Shown here: positions 45,341-54,387 of the stretch, one piece after another | Layout of the letters: every line of letters begins with the position of its first letter | How positions within the stretch are numbered: position 1 is the first letter of the stretch | Source of the DNA: Flectonema sp. DT1601 | Taxonomy: Eukaryota > Euglenozoa > Diplonemea > Diplonemida > Diplonemidae | Direction: 5' to 3' | Length of the DNA: 64,000 nt | Assembly (NCBI GenBank): GCA_964019425.1 | Contig: OZ025830.1 | Location: forward strand, 707,501 to 771,500 | Notes under the pieces: generated by a model | Database searches by the model: none | Told to the model about the DNA's origin: nothing | What the model saw: only the letters and a program-made list of their open reading frames with translations | Program-made: the position numbers and the translations under genes

Positions 45341-46961
45341 GTCTGAAACATGCCCCAAAAAATTCAATTCCGGGTGTGGGATCTCACTTTACTCGTAATA
45401 CTTGTAAAAAAAAAAAAAAAATCCTGCATTTTTTGCTTGTGGCTTACAGAGAACTGGCTTGTGGCTACAGAGAAACCCAAATATTACATATGCAGCCTTG
45501 CCAAAAGTATCATCCCCCAAATCTATATTCTAATATTTCATTATAAAAATAAATGGAATTATCGGTAAAAATAATACTTTTAACGTGAAAATTATTATTA
45601 GTTTTTAGCACCACGTTCTACACTTTTTGCACTTCCTTTGGACGTAGTCACATTCTGATCGAAAGCCCTGAGTAGAATCCTCGGAAGAGTTACCATCAGT
45701 TTTGAGTTGATTTGTTTGCGTCAAAAAAAACTCAATTTGTCGAGTCTCATTGTGCAACTTGAAATGCATAGTTATACCCAAACTGTACTTCTCCTGCTGC
45801 TAATAATGTGATGACTCTTGTGGTAAAGAGTCTTCTCCTTAGGTACCTGTGGCAAGGTACTGAAGGAGAAGACTCCTTATAATCAAGTTTTATAATTAAA
45901 TCATCTCCGTATCAGAAGTGTTTTCTGAATAGACTGCATTCTGTCTCTTAAACTCTTCTACATGATAATGAACCTCAACAAGTCTGTTGTATCATTATAA
46001 TGAGATAGCAGCTGGTCGTACACCAGCTGCTATGACTGGTAAGCCACCCTTACTGGACACTATTGTCAGCGCACTGGCATGTGCAGCATTCCAAACGGTT
46101 AATGAACAGTTACTGAGTAACCATTCTGTCACTCAACACTTGCTAAGTAGTTTTGACAGTTTCTTTCTAATTGTCTGTCCACACGACAGTAGGAGCAGAC
46201 ATCAGTTCACAGCGCAAGGTGATGATATTCATTCCCACGCATACGATGGTATGTAGATTCTGATATCAGATTTCGAATACTGCTGACTTTATAGATAGAT
46301 TTAAACGTCCCCCAAGGACACCCTGCAACGTAACAGTGTCACCTCGTTGACTTTTTGATACCATTGAAGTCGGGCGAGGCTGCCTTGAGCTCGTTCTCAC
46401 TTGACTGCACAACTTCAGGAAGATCTTCATTGGTTCTTATACTTATGGGCACGTGGATTCTAGCATCCCAGGCCTTTCTGCCTATTTTTAGCCCAGCTTC
46501 CTCTAGAAAGCTTAACTTCCATCCTATTCTTCTAGACACTTCTCGCCTGTCACCCGTTTCCATGCTCACAATTGTTTCATTTACTACTGAAAGGACAATT
46601 GACACCATTCCACAGCACTGCTATTCCCACAACCCTCAGGGGCATAGCAGTAACATCACCACCCCCAGAAAGGCATTCTAGCAGTTTTGCATGTTTACCT
46701 TCCAAGGTTTTTGAACTCCCATTGGACTCTTTCCTGTCACTCCACTTCGGAGGGTCTCCCATCTTGTCAATCAGTAATTGCAGTTGCTCAATTATCGCTT
46801 TTGTGGTCATATTTTGCTTTTGTTATGCTTGGGGCTCTCTGTAACAGCTTTGTTACCGGCTACAAGCAAAAAATGCATGGAATTTTTTTTTTTTTTACAA
46901 GTATTACGAGTAAAGTGAGATCCCACACCCGGAATTGAATTTTTTGGGGCATGTTTCAGAC
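45341..46961. mobile_element. 1.6-kb element with near-perfect 80-bp inverted repeats
   Basis: The left arm 45341-45421 (GTCTGAAACATGCCCC through CCGGGTGTGGGATCTCAC to an A tract) is repeated in reverse complement at about 46882-46961. Inside are two hairpins (45828-45875, 46009-46030) and short minus-strand frames at 46577-46810 and 46339-46608 that could be one decayed reading frame. No transposase motif is visible. It is probably a DNA transposon or its non-autonomous derivative; the near-identity of the arms suggests fairly recent activity or gene conversion. Confidence 0.7.
45828..45875. repeat. Strong 13-bp-stem hairpin inside the 45-kb element
   Basis: GAGTCTTCTCCTT (45828-45840) pairs perfectly with AAGGAGAAGACTC (45863-45875) around a 22-nt loop that contains GGTACC. 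Confidence 0.7.
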
Positions 46962-47132
46962 AGGGGAGAGCTCATTGATTAGCTGCTGGTGTTGTACACA
47001 CAAATAGAACCAATTATACCATACTGTTGTCAAGTAACAACAATCTCTCTCGTAATTCAGTTATTTTTTTTTTTTTTTTTTGTTCCCCCTGCTGTTTTTG
47101 CACTTTGTCAAAAAAAATAAAAATAAAAAAAA

Positions 47133-47262
47133 ACATTCAGATTAGCCTTACATTTCAGTGAACGCAGACAGAATCCTGTCACACGGGGAAAAATAAGTCA
47201 TATGACCATAAGAAATAATCGGCTTTCAATCTGAATAGTTTCTCCGACTTCGTCGGTACAAA
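47133..47262 (-). repeat. Dispersed structured repeat family 1, copy E
   Basis: On the minus strand it reads ACCGACGAAGTCGG, AACTATTCAGATTGAAAGCC, then GACAGGATTCTGTC, TGCGTTCA and AAGGCTAATCTGAAT, close to copy A. All three helices are preserved. Confidence 0.75.
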
Positions 47263-49038
47263 CACAGAAAACTTCTCTTCTGGCTACGTCAGTTGTCAGC
47301 TTTACGTCGTATTTTTTGTTTTTTTTTTGGATATTTTTTTTGACACATCACTTCCTGAGTGGCTTCTTTCACTGTTAATCGCAACGATAATGTAAGTCGC
47401 TTTGCTTTTTTAGCATTCAGTGATAACTTGCTGACTCTTGACTTCGGTGTTTTGTTTTATTGATTTGCCAAAAAAGAAGTATCACGTTACTTATTGTGGA
47501 AGTGTTAGGTTCGCGTTTCCTTTCGTCGATTAACAGGAAAAGCAAAAAGAAGAGGTTGCACAGCTTTCGAAGGTTTTTTTTTTTTTTTTTTGTAATTTTT
47601 TTCGGTCGTATTTTTTTCTGTTGTCCCAATTTGCTACTTTCAGTTTATGTTTTTCTGTTTGTTTAGTCGGTATTTGTCAAAGAGTTTAAACTTTTTTTTT
47701 TATTTTTATTATAATAATTTATAATTATACTGTACCCCTTCAAAGGCTACCAATCCCTACTTGGTGGCAATACGTTCCTTCTTATCCTTCGTTTTTCGTC
47801 TACTGCACTGTTGGTGGTACCCCGGATAGGTAAGAAGTGTTCGTTTTCTTTGCTGATAGAAACCTTTCTCCCTTCTCTGAGCTGTCTAAGTTTGCTTCTT
47901 GGTAGTCCCAAGTGGCCGTTTTATTTTCGTTGACAGTGACTCTCGATGCTTTTAGGAACACATTTCCGCATTATGAGATATTCCATTTCCCTCCTAAAAT
48001 TTATTTTTGTTTTGTTATGCTTAGTTCGGAGCTGCGCTTCCTGATGTGCTAAAAACGAGAGTTTTTTTTTCTTTTCATTTCTTTTCTTTTTTGTTGTTGT
48101 TGTGTTCTCTCCTTACAAGAAAAATTTTTTGATACAAATTGTTTCTTAACTTTTGGTACGTGTGCTCCCCAGTCTTAAGAGAAATAGAAGGACGGACACA
48201 TCGGATGCTTTCTTCCTATCGCTGATCTCATTGACATCAGTTGTGGATTGGTAACTTCCTTATGATTTGGAGGAGAACTTCCGTTCTGACTTTAAAAGAC
48301 GAAACCATTGAACCAAACCAATTCCCCTCTTGAGGGTAAAAGAATAATCATCCCAGATAATGTGACTGCGACAAACCGACGATAGGGATTGCTGCCGTCA
48401 ATGAGAAAGAACCCTTTGGCGTGAGGTTATTGACTGCAAGGGAGTATAATGGTCCTGTTTTAAAATTGAGCAAAGCTGCAGCACCGTCGCCTAGAAGGTC
48501 ACTGATGAAGTCCATTGAGCCACAAAGTAAGTTAATATCATCCGCTAAAAGGAAAGTAAAGCCTTGGTAGAAGCAGCCATCGCTACTTCTCCACTTCTTA
48601 CAAACACGTCAGCGTATAACGGCTTGAGATAAGGGCTACGATACGACATATACTGGAGTAGACATATGTGTCGGTCAATATCTGCACAAATTCTTCACGA
48701 TCAGGGAATCAACTGACTCTGGTAACGCTCTTGAAGGACACTGTAACTACCCTCCCTAGATTCAAAGTGTACAGAGGAAGTCAGATACCCAATGCAACTG
48801 ATCTGATCTGTTGTGGAATCTGATAATAAACATTTTAGTTTGAGAAGATAAGGTCTTCTAATTATACTCGGATCGAGTCTACCTACAAACATAGTACGAA
48901 TCAAAAAAAAAAAGCGGACTGTTTCCAATCAAGTTGTCGACCCTCGATGTGTGTTATTGTTATTCATTCATTTATTTCCCTTTTTACCCTTTTTTTTTTT
49001 TGTGTGTGTGTGTAAAGGTTTGTTAAGCTGTGACAAGG

Positions 49039-49206
49039 TGGAAAGCTGAAGTTTATTGTCTTTCTATTTTTTCTATAAATTACATTACATCTCTTCTGGT
49101 TGGAGCTAATTTAATAATCCATACTGAGTCTTTGGAAACGGTTACGGATTGGATCCTCTGTTGCTGTGAGTTTACCTAACACTCATAATAGAGTAACGTT
49201 TGGATT
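49039..49206 (+). repeat. Dispersed repeat family 3, copy B
   Basis: It shares GGAAAGCTGAAGTTTAT, TTCTATAAATTA, GGTTACGGATTG and CTGTGAGTTTACC ... AGAGTAACGTT with 8790-8910 and carries about 45 extra bases in the middle. Confidence 0.7.
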
Positions 49207-51150
49207 AAAAATAACTAATTTCATATACTAACTAACTAAATACTGAGTCGACTAAAAAAATTTATTGTTTTCTTTTAATTGACTTGATAATACTAACTAA
49301 ATATACTAAGTTTGAAGAAAGTTTTTTTTTTTTTAATTTTTAACCCTGAAAAACCAACCATTATTTGTTTGTTGTCTACGAAATTTTTGATTTAATTTTT
49401 TTTGTTTTTTTGATTGACTGATATACCAAGATGGACATAGATTAAGGCCTGAAAAAAACTACGTATTCCACACAGTGTTTTTATTGAACCTTTTTTTTTT
49501 TTTTTTTCCTCTATCTTGTACTAAACTCATATTCTAACTTGACATGGGTTCAACTCATAAGCTAACTACTAGAGGTTCTTATAGTCGTGAACGGTTAAAG
49601 CATTTTCAGCAACCGCTTTCTGCAATAGATTTTGTTGGTATGAACTAAAGTTCGATTTTCATCCTCCTTTTTCCGGTTCAAGAACAAAGCCTCTCATATA
49701 ATTGATACACAGCTGTGAAGTTCAGCAGGTTATGCACACACTGGGGTATCATAAATCAGAGAAGGAAACATTCTTGTTTGCCAGGTTTTTTATAAAACAG
49801 TCTATCTACTAGAATTGGGTAGCAACACGACCGTAGATTCCTGACGCGGGGATCGGTATAAAAAGCGAACGGTGCTATCTGCCACGACTCCCATCACTTT
49901 TCAGTGATTTTCGTAAGGGTTAACAAACTTACAGCATTGGAAGACAAAAAAAAAAAAAAAAAAACTGCTAAAAAAAAGCCTTCTGTATCTGGTCGCTTAT
50001 CAGAATTGTTTCTGCCGCTTCAGTTTTTTTTTCCTTTTTCCTTTTCTTATTATTTTTCTTTTTCTTTTCTCCTCATCTCTTCTTTTTCCTTATTTTTCCA
50101 TTTTTTTTTTTTTCATTATCGTTTTTCTTCTCAAATTATTTATCAGAAAGAGACTTTATGTCTCCCTTCGGGGCTCTTTGTACATCCCGCAGTGTTTTAC
50201 TTCGATGGCTGCTTGTTCCTTGCTCAGGTAGACTTTTATGTGACAGTTGCAACTTACTTTTTTTGTGAGCCTGCTTCTCTTCTCACCAATGTAAGGTCTT
50301 GTAGCTGTCTGGGCTTTCTTGGAGTTTGATAAATAAACAACCAAAATAAACATGTGATAGTTGTGTCTCCTTTAGTTCTTCAGTATCTAGAACCGAACTC
50401 ACGGTTACAAACAAAGAACCACGAAGATGATTCTCTCTTTGCTTGATTGGTTAACGGGTTGACTTTCAGGCTATCCCCAGTCACCATTTCTAACACTCGT
50501 CCAGCTATTCAACGTACCTACGCCTTGCGGCATGATTAGGATTGACATAAGGGAGAGGTTGGGTGATAGGTTTGCCCTTGTTCTCCAACTGTATTCTAAT
50601 CGACACGTTTAGCCAGATTAGGCAACAAAGATATAACGGATCACCATCGCGTGAACAACGCCTCGCGTCATGTGCGCAAGGCGAGATATATTAGTAAGGG
50701 ACTAACTAACCCTTGCTTGCTTGGTATTTGATGGGGTTTTATTTTTTCCTTGATAAACTTTTTTTTTCCTTTCTTCTTTTCCATTTTAACGAACGAGAAA
50801 GGAAAGGAATGAAGTCTGTTAGCAATTGTGTAGATTTTTTTATGGTGACTCAGTAAAGATATTTCCCCTTTCCCAGGTGATTGCAATGTAGTGCTTGGTG
50901 TTCTGCAGTTTCCTTTCGTTCTTGAATTAATTCTTCATCAGCAGAAAGAGGAACATCACAAGGGATTTTGTAGTTTTGGAGGGTGTGATGGTACGTTTAA
51001 ATGTACCTATAAGCTGCCCAAACAGCGGCAATTTGTAGGATGAGAATCTCTTGCTTCTACAGCCAGATTCACTACCATCCGTCCAATTCCACCATGCCCA
51101 CGTCGCATCCGGATAAAGGAATTGAGAGAAGTGCAGTCACAATAGATGAT

Positions 51151-51308
51151 TGGCTTACTTCTACACCATACTGATGATGAGAGAATAGAGGTAAGAGGCA
51201 TATGGATTACTCTCGAAACCTAATAGTTACATTAAAAGGCTAAGTTACACATCACACCTAGTCACTGTATCTAAAACTCTTAAATTATCGTTGTCTTGTT
51301 TATGATGC
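51151..51308 (+). repeat. Dispersed repeat family 2, copy C
   Basis: Very similar to 16821-16990, including CTGATGATGAGAG, TTACTCTCGAAACC, AAAAGGCTAAGTTA and TTAAATTATCGTT. It ends about 170 bp before the tRNA gene. Confidence 0.75.
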
Positions 51309-51481
51309 GACATTGATGCCAGCAACGATATCAAAGGTATCACAATTGGCACCGCCGTTTGTACTTCAAAAGAAGACGCAAGTCATTGCAAACGTTGATA
51401 CCAACAACGATTACAAAGGTCACATCGACACCGCCGACTTGTACTTCAGAAGAAGACACATGCGCGGAACTGTTAAAAAAT

Positions 51482-51553
51482 AGCAGAGGTAGGTTTCGAT
51501 CCTACGACCTGTGGGTTATGGGCCCACCGCGCTGACCACTGCGCCACTCTGCT
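51482..51553 (-). tRNA. Initiator tRNA-Met (anticodon CAT)
   Basis: The minus strand reads a complete 72-nt cloverleaf: acceptor AGCAGAG/CTCTGCT, D arm GCGCAGTGGTCAGCGC, anticodon arm GGTGGGCCCATAACCCAC, and T arm GTAGGATCGAAACCTAC. Initiator hallmarks of eukaryotes are present: A1-U72, three consecutive G-C pairs flanking the anticodon loop, and ATCGAAA in place of the usual TTC-type T loop. There is no intron. It is the only intact tRNA found in the window, and a LINE starts about 20 bp beyond its 5' end, in the opposite direction. Confidence 0.95.
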
Positions 51554-51562
51554 CCCAAAATG

Positions 51563-51572
51563 AAAAAACTTT
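51563..51572. repeat. Candidate target-site duplication, left copy
   Basis: AAAAAACTTT here matches 58577-58586, immediately after the LINE 3' tail. It is low-complexity, so the exact boundaries are uncertain by a few bases. Confidence 0.55.
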
Positions 51573-51591
51573 GAAAAAGGGACCACACAAA

Positions 51592-54387
51592 ATGCCTTCA
51601 CGCGGCGGTCTCGGAAGGCCCCCTGGGTCTACCGAATTTTGTAAGGATGAACGAAGTAGAGATAGGAGGTCCAGAGAGGACAGAGATGAGATAGAGAGAA
51701 CAGATGAGCTCCGGGCTATAAGAGTGTTAAGCAAAAAGGAGGACGAACAGCTACAACTCAAACAGGAATTAGAACAAAAGCAGCAGCAACAACAACACCA
51801 GCAGCAGGACTTACAGATAAAATACAACCAGATACAGTCTGAACTAGCTGAACAGCAGAGAAGTCAGCTGCAGCATAAACAGCTGATACACAACGAGAAG
51901 GAAACGATGCACATTCATCATCAACAACAGCAATTAAAGCTGCAACAAGACAAGGAGGCCATCCAAAGCCAACTTGACGAACAGAAAAGCCACCAACATC
52001 TCGAGCTCGAAATGAAAAAAGCAGAGCTACAGAAGCAGATGGGTAAACAACAACAGCAACAGGAGAGTGATGTGGTTGCTAAACTACAACTACAACAGGA
52101 CGAGCTTTCGTCTATCCAACTGAAGAAAGACCAGCTGGCCCAACAACACCAGCAGCAACTGGATGAAATCAACCGCAAACAACAAGAGGTCTCACTCCAA
52201 CAACAGAGCCAGCTGCAGGAATTGGAGTCGAAAAAAGCTGCCTATCAGCAGCAACTCAATTTCCAACAGCAGCAACAGAACAAGGAGCTTGATGAATTAA
52301 GATCAAAATACCAGCAACAACTGTCCGAACAACAGCATCAACAGCAGAAAGAAATCCTTCAGCAACAAGATAGCCAAAAACAAGAGATGATTAAGGAGCA
52401 AAGACAACTGGATCTCCAACGTCAGCAGCAGCAGGAGGAGAGCCTCAAGCAACAGCAAATGCAGTACAACATCCAACTGCAGCAAAACAAGCTGACTCAA
52501 CAGCGCGACCAGCAGACATACGTCCACCAACCGTATGCCACCTCCAACAACAACTCCAACAACGCCTACCACCAAGCTCCCGTAGACCCAAGATTTGAGG
52601 AGCTACAAAAGGAGTTGAGACAGGAAAGAGAGTCGAAGGGTGAGCTGATGGAGCTTCTTCGTTCCCTGAAGCTTCAGCTGGAGGAAATGAGGCAGGAGCT
52701 GGAAATCCAGCGTACTGAATCGAAGAAGGAGTCGGTGAAGATGCAGGCTCTCTACCTGGAAGAGCTAGAGGCTGAACGGGCTCAGGTGAAGATGGTCAAC
52801 CGGTTGAGGGAGTCCGAGGTGGTCGTGGAAGATGCCATGGAGGTTGACAACCAGGAAGAGGTAACGGATCAACGGCATGTGGTAGTCGGTGGATCAACTG
52901 ATGGCCTGCACCAGAGCAAGGTGCGTGACATCGAAGGTGAAAGGAAGAAGGGTTCGAAGGAGGTCGACGTCCGACAGCTGGCGGAAAGGGAGCTGATCCG
53001 TGCACGGATGGCAAAAGAGGTGTACAAACTGGAGTTTGTACAGGCTAAATGGGAAGATGATGCACGGAAGGAGGCTAACACCATACAGAGGTTTGAGCTG
53101 GCGCCAGAATACTGGCCGGCCAATATGGTGTTGACCGAGGAGATGTATGCCGCCGATGGTAGGGGGGTATACCTCACAACAACAACGGAAGTGAGGAAGA
53201 GGATGGCAGGAGATAAGCCGGGTGCCTGGCAAACGCTGACCCTGGCCACCCTAAGCCCAATGAACGAAGCAAAAGAAGTGCAGGTAGTGCTCAAGGAGAA
53301 GGTGGATGATGGAGTGAAGAGGACCTTGAGGAGACTGTGGTTGTCTGCCTTGGGCAGGGAGGTCCTTCCCATAGGAACCGACACTGATGCAACAGTGAAA
53401 ACGAAGGAGTTGGTTGTAAGGATAGAGAAGAAGTGGACCGACAACAAGAGATGGTCTGAGGTGAAGCGTTCGCCGATGAAGGCCACACAGGAACTAAGGA
53501 AGATGCCGGGATACGTTGACACCTACAATGCGAGGGTAGGTGATCAGAACGTAACGGTGATGCTCCGGGTGAAGGCAACGGAGGTGAGGAGCTTCCTCAA
53601 GGTCTCAGGAAACGGGGGAACGTTCACGAAGGAAAAGGACCACACCTGTGAGCAGGCTGTGAAGGCTTCAGTTCTGTGGCTGCCGAAGGATGATACGCTG
53701 AGTATCGCGCAGGATAAGGCGGAAGAGATTGAGGGCGGCCTTGGGCTTGTACTCAATGAGCATGGTCTAGGAATCAGAGCTAGCTGCTGGCATGAGAAGG
53801 CGGCAAGGGAGAAGCTTCACTTACCAGCCAAACTCCCTGAAACCAGGATTTCTGGAATACCGATCGGGACCACGTCGGATGACGCGATTAAGTACCTCAT
53901 TTCGAGGGAAGGATGGGAGGTGAGAAAGATGAAGGATGGTGTTCGGAACGGGATGCGGTGGATGGTCGTGCGTGGTCCCGAGAGGGATGGCGAGACTGTC
54001 ACCATCGACGGGGTTCTCTGTTTAATCGAACCGATGAAGAAGGTGGTAGTCGCTCCTACGAGGTCAGTGAAGGTAACCCCGAAGGCGAGGGAGCAGAAGC
54101 CGGAAAAGCGAAGGGATCTCTCGGAGAGCTCGGGCAAGTGGTACACGCGGGCGGAATTCATTGCGTTTCACGGTAAGAAGAAGGGAATCCGTCTGTGGGG
54201 CGAGGCATCGCAGAACGCACAGGATGCTGTGGTGAAGCCGGTATCGTCACCGATCTCCGATCAACAGAAACAGAGTAAGAAGGAGAAGAATATACCTCCA
54301 AAGGATGGTGAGCGGAAGAAGTGTTCGGTCGAGGATAGACTGGATCGTCTTGAGCGTCTGCTCATGTCGCTTGTAGGGAGCAAGTGA
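51592..54387 (+). CDS. LINE ORF1 protein, Gln-rich coiled coil
   Basis: A 931-residue ORF1 product, expected to bind the element RNA and form the retrotransposition particle. The ATG at 51592 (MPSRGGLGRPPG) is chosen; the frame is open upstream to 51511, but that lies in the tRNA gene. Residues about 40-330 are an extreme Gln-rich coiled coil (repeated QQQQ, LQ, KQ heptads). A charged helix follows to about 450. The C-terminal half is globular, with no zinc knuckles and no clear RRM; two blocks (FLKVSGNGGTFTKE, GGLGLVLNEHGLGIRAS) look like structured cores. It ends in TGA in the same frame as ORF2. Codon use is less AT-rich than in host genes. Confidence 0.85.
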   Translation: MPSRGGLGRPPGSTEFCKDERSRDRRSREDRDEIERTDELRAIRVLSKKEDEQLQLKQELEQKQQQQQHQQQDLQIKYNQIQSELAEQQRSQLQHKQLIHNEKETMHIHHQQQQLKLQQDKEAIQSQLDEQKSHQHLELEMKKAELQKQMGKQQQQQESDVVAKLQLQQDELSSIQLKKDQLAQQHQQQLDEINRKQQEVSLQQQSQLQELESKKAAYQQQLNFQQQQQNKELDELRSKYQQQLSEQQHQQQKEILQQQDSQKQEMIKEQRQLDLQRQQQQEESLKQQQMQYNIQLQQNKLTQQRDQQTYVHQPYATSNNNSNNAYHQAPVDPRFEELQKELRQERESKGELMELLRSLKLQLEEMRQELEIQRTESKKESVKMQALYLEELEAERAQVKMVNRLRESEVVVEDAMEVDNQEEVTDQRHVVVGGSTDGLHQSKVRDIEGERKKGSKEVDVRQLAERELIRARMAKEVYKLEFVQAKWEDDARKEANTIQRFELAPEYWPANMVLTEEMYAADGRGVYLTTTTEVRKRMAGDKPGAWQTLTLATLSPMNEAKEVQVVLKEKVDDGVKRTLRRLWLSALGREVLPIGTDTDATVKTKELVVRIEKKWTDNKRWSEVKRSPMKATQELRKMPGYVDTYNARVGDQNVTVMLRVKATEVRSFLKVSGNGGTFTKEKDHTCEQAVKASVLWLPKDDTLSIAQDKAEEIEGGLGLVLNEHGLGIRASCWHEKAAREKLHLPAKLPETRISGIPIGTTSDDAIKYLISREGWEVRKMKDGVRNGMRWMVVRGPERDGETVTIDGVLCLIEPMKKVVVAPTRSVKVTPKAREQKPEKRRDLSESSGKWYTRAEFIAFHGKKKGIRLWGEASQNAQDAVVKPVSSPISDQQKQSKKEKNIPPKDGERKKCSVEDRLDRLERLLMSLVGSK
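54385..54387 (+). promoter_or_regulatory. In-frame TGA between ORF1 and ORF2, possible readthrough site
   Basis: AAG-TGA-CTT-G is the only stop between two ORFs in one frame. UGA followed by C is the leakiest stop context known in eukaryotes, and UGA-CUA is the best-studied readthrough signal; this is UGA-CUU. Host genes in the window also end in TGA, so reassignment of UGA is unlikely. Confidence 0.5.

Larger units (their letters stand above)
43819..51481. other. 7.7-kb gene-poor spacer with repeats
   Basis: It holds an inverted-repeat element (45341-46961), family 1 copy E (47133-47262, reversed), family 3 copy B (49039-49206) and family 2 copy C (51151-51308). The stretch 48180-48900 is less AT-rich and may be decayed mobile DNA, but no family could be named. 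No host gene recognised. Confidence 0.5.

Noticed and set aside
48352-48600. Minus-strand frame with a FLLADDINLL stretch resembling a reverse transcriptase YADD box
   Set aside because: The flanking RT motifs are absent and the similarity is limited to a few residues, so it was not called.
54385-54387. Reassignment of UGA as a sense codon to explain the ORF1/ORF2 junction
   Set aside because: Several host genes in the window (for example MMS19, the K+ channel and p28) end in TGA at the position expected from their families.
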